From positions 107,175 through 171,174 of the forward strand of contig BCHH01000018.1 in NCBI GenBank assembly GCA_001599595.1: a stretch of 64,000 bases of DNA. Direction: 5' to 3'. Below are positions 58,510-64,000 of this stretch, one piece after another. Position 1 is the stretch's first letter. Each line of letters opens with the position of its first letter. The position numbers and the translations under genes are program-made. Under the pieces are notes generated by a model. It was not told where the DNA came from. It ran no database searches and saw nothing but the letters and a program-made list of their open reading frames with translations. Source of the DNA: Beverwykella pulmonaria (taxonomy: Eukaryota > Ascomycota > Dothideomycetes > Pleosporales > Melanommataceae).

Positions 58510-58610
58510 GGTTTCGTTTCAATNGGTGGACGTTGATAACGGTAAGGTAACAAAAAAGATAAGTTTTTTCCCCAAAATCTCAATCAACTGCCTTCCTAAG
58601 TAGGAGTATG

Positions 58611-58618
58611 AAGGATTC
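58611..58618 (-). promoter_or_regulatory. Self-complementary primer-binding site of the chromovirus
   Basis: Four bases after the 5' LTR the sense strand reads GAATCCTT. The LTR sense strand has AAGGATTC at 58678-58685, about 34 nt downstream of the TATATAG box (58713-58719), where the RNA should begin. Pairing of the RNA's own 5' end with this site is the self-priming mechanism known for Tf1/sushi elements. Confidence 0.65.
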
Positions 58619-58622
58619 AAAT

Positions 58623-58808
58623 TGTAAGGAGACTGTCGGCAGGAGATAGAAATATAGGTATAGTGTGTATTCAAGACGAATCCTTGAGGAGTACTCAGGA
58701 GTCGGAGGGTAACTATATACATATCGGCACGTGACTGGAGGTCACGTGGTCCGAGACCTGGCCGAAGGCTAGCCGAGGATGGCCCGGAGAGGAAGGTTGC
58801 TCGTGACA
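58623..58808 (-). repeat. 5' LTR of the chromovirus
   Basis: Same 186-bp sequence as 50171-50356. On the minus strand it starts TGTCACGAGC, has a TATATAG promoter box, and ends CTCCTTACA. Confidence 0.95.
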
Positions 58809-58813
58809 GTGAC

Positions 58814-61410
58814 AAAGTCCTCTAGGCTGTTAAGAAGCTCCTTAAGGTACTAAAGCCCCTTGCAGGTGTTAGTTAGTGGCCAGCTTAGTTAGTAGGGCCA
58901 GCTAGTAAAGCGTCTGCGTGCCCTTAGGCAATAGACTATATAGCTAGGGGCTTTCTCTTTCCCGCATGCGCAGTTGAGCTCTGCGTCCTTGTATTTAAAC
59001 TTCCTGTAATACTAGGCGTAGTCACTGTGCATAGTCCTAGTTGACAGCAGCTTAGCTAGGATTCGCCAGCTAAGGCTAAGCTCTGCTAGTGCGGTGGTGC
59101 TTGTATAGGGTAAGTCCCATTAGTTATACTATGTAGAGAGCGTTGTTTTGTTTTGTCTCCACTACTCTATTTCTGCAAGCCAGCGCTTAACTTAGGCGTT
59201 GGACCTTAGTCCTGTAACTGTAGGTTTAGCTGCTTGTAGTGTTAGGGGGTAGAGGTTGTAAGCCTCTAGATCTGCTAGGCAGTCTGCCCTTTTGTTCCTA
59301 AGTATGCCTATATGTCCTAGGGACTAGCGTACCTTTACCTCTACAGTCTCTATAACCTGCTAGCATTAGAGGAAGGCCTACTAGAAGGAGGATAGTGCGT
59401 TCCCTTGTAGGCACTATATAACTAATGTACTGTTAATACACATCTAAATTTGCTGCATGCAGAGGGCTAGGTCGCGCATAACGTGTTCCAGCCCTTGCCA
59501 TGCTCCAACGGCCTTAGTGTTAAATACATGTAAGTAAGTGTAGAGGGAGCCTCTGCTATAGCCAACTTCCCTTCCTCCCTAGTATATAGCGTATCTGTAC
59601 GTAACATGCTTAGTTCCTTTAAGCCTCTGCTCTAATCTTGTCAGGAGCAAGCTCTATACCACTCGACCTGCGCTACCTAAAAAGGTGCAGTGAACCCAAT
59701 AGGGTGAGGTGCGTATAGAATAACATATATACCGTGACAAATCTATTAGAGAAGACAGTAACTTTATTTTGTAGGAGGCGTGACTACTACTCTTTAAAGG
59801 CCTTAGCAGCTGCTCTCTTCTTTTTACCCTCTGTTAGATCTGTCTAGCAATTAGGCAAGTAGTAGGGTGTTATAAGAACTAGTCTTAGTACTAGGTTAAG
59901 TAAAGAGCCTACACATTCAACAATAGTCCTAGGCTGCTGTGTGCTGCCTGCCCCTCTGCCCTGCTAAGTTTGCAGGGGGTGCACCCTTTCTGTAAGTAGG
60001 TGGCTTGTGTCTGTAGTCTGTAGGTGTATAGCAAATCTAATCTTTGCCTCTTTAAGGGCAACATAGCCTAAGGGCAGGCTAGCATCTTAGAAAAGTATAG
60101 CTGTAGGGGCAGTCCTAAAAGCAGGCAGGACGCCTTATGCTGCAAGGGCGAGCGTCCTATAGACTATAGCTACGTGTTTACTAAGTCTAGCACTAACCTC
60201 TAGAGCTGCTTAGGCCTAGCATCTAACTAGGGGGGGCTTTATACAACCCCTATACTATGCCTCTACCCTGTAGAGAAGTTGTAGGATAATGCAGGTAATA
60301 ACAGCTTTTTGTAGTAATGTTGCTAGGGGGCTGTAGGTGGTTTAAGCTAGGCCCTAGATATAGAGGGCTACTTTGTAGGCTTTAGCAGCGCGCTTAGCAA
60401 TATACTACTTAAAGGTGAGCTTTTAGTTAAACTATACCCTAAGCTACTAGAGTGCAGGCTACTTTAGTAAGTCCTGTTCCTGTGTAGATAGGTGTATTGT
60501 TAGTGTGTTATTTATTACGCAGGGGGGCGCTGTAGGTCCTCTCTAGCAGGTGAGGTGTATTATCTTAAGTTTTTCTAGTGCAAAGACAACTTAGTTATCC
60601 ACTCCCTACTAAATAACATCCCTAACGTTATTTGCAATAAGGCTGTTGCTCTCCTCTAGGGTGTTGGCAGCCCTATAGAGGCATATGTTATCTGCGTATC
60701 TAAAGTGTTGTCTACCTCTAGCCTTAATTAGGTTAGCTAAGTATAGGGTGTATAGAACTAGAGATAGCAGGGATCCTTGTGGGGTGCTGCACTGCACTAG
60801 GTAATTTAGGGTAATTAATTTACCTAGCCTTACTTGTACCTGTTAGTTTGTAAGGAAGCTGTGTGCTATTTGTAGCACCTTAGTAGCCTAGCCCTAGGTC
60901 TTTATGCAGTAGAGTAGTTAGTTAACTAGTAGGGCGTTAAACGCCCCTTGTACGTCTATAGTAACTATTGTCACGCACTTGCCTTGCACAAAAGCCCTCT
61001 CTACATTGTGTGTAAAGGCTGCAACTAGGTCTATAGCAGACCTCTTTAGCAGGGCTCCTGTATGCTGTGGGCTAAGGACCCCCTCTATTATTGCTGTCTA
61101 GGCTAGCCTTCTAGCAATAATTTGTTTAAGCCCCTTGCCAAGACAGGATAGTAGTGTAATAGGCTGGTAGGCCCATAGGGAGCTTCTGTCCTTCTTGCCT
61201 ACCTTAGGTATTATAGCTACTTTAGCCAGCTTCCACGCGTGTAGGAAGTAGCTAAGTTGTAAGCATCTACAGTAGATGCCGCAGACGCGCTCTTAGATAA
61301 CGTGCCAGCATGCCTTAAGGAGTTAGACTGTAACTCTGTCTAGCCCTAGTAATGTGCTTGTGACGCTAATAGTGTTCCTCTTGGCTTCTTCTATTAAAAG
61401 GCTGCCGTCC
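58814..61410 (-). pseudogene. LINE reverse transcriptase and RNase H remnants
   Basis: Minus-strand translation with stops skipped shows RT blocks in order: LGLDRVTV, HAWKLAKVAIIPKVGKKDR, YQPITLLSCLGKGLKQIIARRL, VTIDVQGAFNALL, CSTPQGSLLSLVLYTLYLANL (60720-60790 region) and FRYADNICLYRAANTLEESN, where the usual YADD is YADN. Further downstream (about 59400-59620) VFNTKAVGAWQGLEHVM resembles the RNase H domain. Stops are overwhelmingly TAG. The clade is I/Tad-like, because RNase H follows RT. No activity is possible. Confidence 0.8.
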
Positions 61411-61423
61411 TATGTAAGGGTAG

Positions 61424-61642
61424 TGTAAGGAAAGAGATTCCTTTGTTCGCTGGGAGGAAGAGGGAATGTGGCGCACGTGACATCGTGTGGTCCTGGCGTT
61501 GGAAGCGAGGTGCTAGTCCTAATCAGGCCTAGTGCGCACGCGACTTCGCACTTATAAAAGTAGCCTCCGTAGAATTGCTGATTGACCAGCGAAACAACCT
61601 CATTCTACACACAGTCTTTAGTCCCGCACTACGTGCCTTACA
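61424..61642 (+). repeat. 5' LTR of the second LTR element
   Basis: Ends are the inverted heptamers TGTAAGG and CCTTACA. A TATAAAAG box is at 61553-61560. Confidence 0.75.
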
Positions 61643-61644
61643 TT

Positions 61645-61654
61645 TTGTTTCGCT
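61645..61654 (+). promoter_or_regulatory. Self-complementary primer-binding site of the second LTR element
   Basis: TTGTTTCGCT starts two bases after the LTR and is the exact reverse complement of AGCGAAACAA at 61588-61597, which lies 35 nt downstream of the TATAAAAG box. The same self-priming geometry as in the first element. Confidence 0.7.
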
Positions 61655-61709
61655 CCTTAACTAAATAGCCTTATTAGAACAATAGAAAACAGAGTACGCG
61701 GGCGGCGCG

Positions 61710-63995
61710 GATGAAGCTGCACTCACCTAATATGTTTTTAAGACAGGACAAACTCTCTCCCAGGACTATAGTAGAGCACTTGCACAGGCTACCTAAGAGC
61801 TAATTGCAGCGTACTAGGGCCCTATAGCTATACAGGGTGTAACTAAACGCGTCTTTGCAGGCGTTAAAGCACGCAATAAGGCGTCTAGGAACCCTACAGC
61901 CAACAAGCCCCCTACCTTTAGGTATCCTTGCAATAACGCCTAGCGTAGCAATACTAGCAATAGCAACTTTAGTAACAGCGCATCTTTAGTTATGTCTTAC
62001 GCTTCTTGCCTTACTAGCAGGAACCCCTATTAACACACTCCCCTAGTCACACACACTAGCAGCTTTGAAGGTTTCTAACCTAGCAGACTCTTCACGCAAC
62101 TAAATAGCAATAGTAACAACAACAGCAACAGCAACAGCAACAGCAACTACAACAGCAACAGCAACTACAACAGCAACAGCAATAGCAATAGCAACAACAA
62201 CTACAACAGTAATAGCAATAGCAATAGCAATAACAACAGCAACAGCTTTAACAGTATTAGTTAAGGTAATAGTCCCTCTGCAGGGCAGTAGGACAAACAT
62301 AACTAGAACAGCTACTTAGAGATCCCTAACAACACTAACTTTAAGGACCCCCTCTACAACTTATAGGAGAAGTTTAAAGAGCTTTAATGTATAATACAAA
62401 CAGGTGGCACTTAGCAGCTAAATGCACTAGGACTTATTAACTTTAGGTTGTATAGCATTAAGCGTAAGCAACTACAGTTTAATAGTAACATAGCCTCCTA
62501 CAAGATATTTAAGCACAAGATCTCTAAAGTCTTTTACAATAAGCCTTTAGCTTTCTACAACAAATATAGCAAGGTTAGCTACATCTTTAACTACCTTAAA
62601 GGTACTGCAATAAGAAATATCTAGCCCTAGTATAATAGTAATAAGGCTGTTTGTACACTCTGCTAGTTTTAGGACTACATAGATGTCTAATTTACTAACT
62701 ATTAGGCTAAACAAAAGGCAATAGATACACTAACTAATTTAAAGCAGTAGCTAAAAGAAGACGCCTGCACGTACTTCCTGCGCGTGCAAGAACTTACTAT
62801 ATATACAGGACTTAACCTTGTTAATAACAATGTTAAGAAACAGTATTACAAGAACAGCCTCTGTAAAGACCTCTTAAAATACCTTATTACTACAAATATT
62901 AGTAACACTACAAATAGCTTTTAACACGCTGTAATTATAATAGAAGACAACATAAACTATTATATTAAGAAGCATACAGACACCCCTGCCCTTACTACTA
63001 CTATAGACTCTCTAAGTAGAGACCTAATAGATTAGACTATGTTAGTTAATGCTATTACTACTAGGAACAACTGCAGCAGCAGCAAGCACAACAACAATAG
63101 AGGAAGATACAACAGTAATAGCAGAAATAATAGCAATAGTATTAGTTAGGGTATTAGTTAAGGAGACAGTTAGAACTGTAGTTAGGGCAACAGCAAACAC
63201 ACTAAGTAGGTTTCTTAGGACACACTAAACTAATATTGCAGAAACAACACCTGCCTGTGCTGTAGTAACCTTAATTATTACATTAGCTAGTGTAATCTAC
63301 TACCTGCTCAAGACCCTAACAGGACCCTGTAGATAAATAGTAGTAAGGAGGGACAAAACAACAATAGAGAGGGCAATAGAAATAGAGGAAGTAGCAGTTG
63401 CAGCAACTATGTTAACATTAATCTAGTCAACATTGCGCACATGCAGTCTACTATAGAAGATGTTAATAAAGATAGCCTTTAGGGAAACGTAGTGCTCCTT
63501 ACTTAAGTTGTAGTAAGGAGCCAACTTCTAGCTAGTTTAAGGATAACAATAATATTATAATAGATACTAAAGAGAAGGACAAAGTAGAGACAACATTATT
63601 AATAGAGTAGGAGGAGTTTAAGAAGGAGCACATAACTACAAACCCTTTTACAGTTAACACAATTATTAACAACAACTTAGTAGCTAATATATTAATTAAT
63701 AATAGTTGCCTTGCTAATAGTATTATTAAATCCTCTTATATTAGAAGTTACAAGCTAGAGCGCATTACACTACCCTATCTAAAGAAACTAAAAGGCATTA
63801 GTAGCACAGTTTACCTAGTACACTATTCTGTTAAAGTAGTAACTAATATTAGCAGCTATAAGGAGACAAATTTTTTCTATAAAGTTAACTTTAATCTACT
63901 ATATAACCTTATCTTAGGCTGCCTATAGCTAAAACACAACAATATTATATTAGCACCTGCAAAAGAGACTATGTTTATACACAAAAGCAGTATCT
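61710..63995 (+). pseudogene. gag-protease remnant of the second LTR element
   Basis: From about 62103 one frame stays readable, interrupted only by stops, mostly TAG. It contains an Asn/Ser-rich low-complexity tract (62103-62250), a capsid-like region (FYNKPLAFYNKYSKVSYIF, NYLKGTAIRN then TAG where Trp is expected), and a degenerate CCHC-like NTCLCCSNLNYY knuckle near 63240-63290. Near 63660-63960, probably in the same or a nearby frame, ANILINNSCLANSII and YNLILGCL-stop-LKHNNIILA match a retropepsin region with DSGA changed to NNSC. The gene continues past the window end. Confidence 0.65.
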
Positions 63996-64000
63996 AACTG

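Larger units (their letters stand above)
50171..58808 (-). mobile_element. Complete Ty3/gypsy chromovirus (degenerate), with target-site duplication
   Basis: Two LTRs of 186 bp bound 8,638 bp; both sides carry the 5-bp duplication GTGAC (50166-50170 and 58809-58813). In minus orientation the order is 5' LTR, primer-binding site, gag, protease, reverse transcriptase, RNase H, integrase, chromodomain, antisense accessory gene, polypurine tract, 3' LTR. Domain order and chromodomain place it in the chromoviruses (Tf1/sushi-like group). The two LTRs differ at only a few positions, all transitions by eye, so insertion is fairly recent or mutation light outside the coding part. Confidence 0.92.
49716..61423 (-). 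mobile_element. LINE (non-LTR retrotransposon) interrupted by LTR elements
   Basis: Minus-strand reverse transcriptase and RNase H remnants lie at 58814-61410. Removing the LTR element 50171-58808 plus one duplicated GTGAC rejoins 50170 to 58814, so the 450 bp at 49716-50170 should be its 3' end. The left edge is set at a GTTGTTGTTGTTG run (49716-49731), which on the minus strand is a CAA-repeat tail as found in some I/Tad-like LINEs. The 5' part, including any endonuclease, would lie beyond the second LTR element at 61424 and is outside the window. The left boundary is inference. Confidence 0.6.
61424..64000 (+). mobile_element. Second Ty3/gypsy element, 5' part, running off the window
   Basis: It starts with a 219-bp LTR and a self-complementary primer-binding site and continues with gag and protease on the plus strand until the window ends. 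The LTR sequence is unrelated to that of the first element. It is inserted in the LINE; its 3' LTR and duplication lie outside the window. Confidence 0.8.

Noticed and set aside
59640..59700. tRNA-like stretch on the minus strand (GGTAGCGCAGGTCGAGTGG).
   Set aside because: No B box or acceptor stem could be found, and it lies within the LINE reverse transcriptase/RNase H region.
62461..63995. Almost all in-frame stops in the second element are TAG, suggesting amber reassignment.
   Set aside because: TAG stands for both Trp (from TGG) and Gln (from CAG), the host genes in the window end normally with TAG, TAA and TGA, and the pattern is explained by C-to-T mutation.
1..64000. CRISPR arrays, operons, ribosome binding sites, rRNA genes, telomeric repeats.
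   Set aside because: None seen; the genes are spliced and fungal, and no telomere-type TTAGGG array is present.

Overview
The window is DNA from a filamentous ascomycete (Pezizomycotina; Dothideomycetes or a near relative is my guess). Support: spliced genes with short introns (mostly 49-68 bp, GTRNGT donors, one of 228 bp), fungal-only families (HeLo/kinase-like incompatibility proteins, HET domain, DUF7924, GH45 cellulase, S10 and S53 secreted peptidases, small secreted cysteine-rich proteins), and retroelements carrying C-to-T mutations of the kind produced by repeat-induced point mutation (RIP). It reads as an accessory, repeat-bordered compartment: intact secreted-protein genes lie among many broken genes.

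Layout. 1-12 kb: a self/non-self recognition block with the C-terminal part of a HeLo-associated kinase-like protein, a four-exon kinase-TPR fusion, a HeLo-pseudokinase and a broken HET gene. 12-19 kb: a TPR fragment, a membrane-anchored double-psi-beta-barrel protein back to back with a GH45 endoglucanase whose start codon is lost, and a DUF7924 pseudogene. 19-25 kb: dispersed repeats, a decayed type 2 dehydratase and a small secreted protein. 25.8-31 kb: two intact secreted peptidases on the minus strand. 32-33 kb: a methyltransferase pseudogene. 36-42.4 kb: a solo LTR with target-site duplication, two cysteine-rich secreted peptides (one defensin-like) and a five-exon secreted protein of unknown family with a possible Cys-His deamidase-like motif. 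43-49 kb: an F-box protein, a decayed SulP transporter tail and a secreted beta-propeller protein. 49.7-64 kb: a nested transposon complex, namely a LINE on the minus strand interrupted by a complete LTR chromovirus (50171-58808, minus) and by the 5' part of a second LTR element (from 61424, plus) that runs off the window.

The most unusual signals are these. (i) Both LTR elements show self-priming geometry: the bases just after the 5' LTR are complementary to bases about 35 nt downstream of the LTR TATA box, where the RNA should start. (ii) The chromovirus carries an antisense, three-exon, nearly intact zinc-finger-like gene although its own gag-pol is full of stops. (iii) The 3' transposon block shows a very context-specific mutation pattern: TGG, TGA, CCA and TCA are almost gone and TAG and CTA abound. 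All gene models were built by reading frames and splice signals by eye; no database search was possible.
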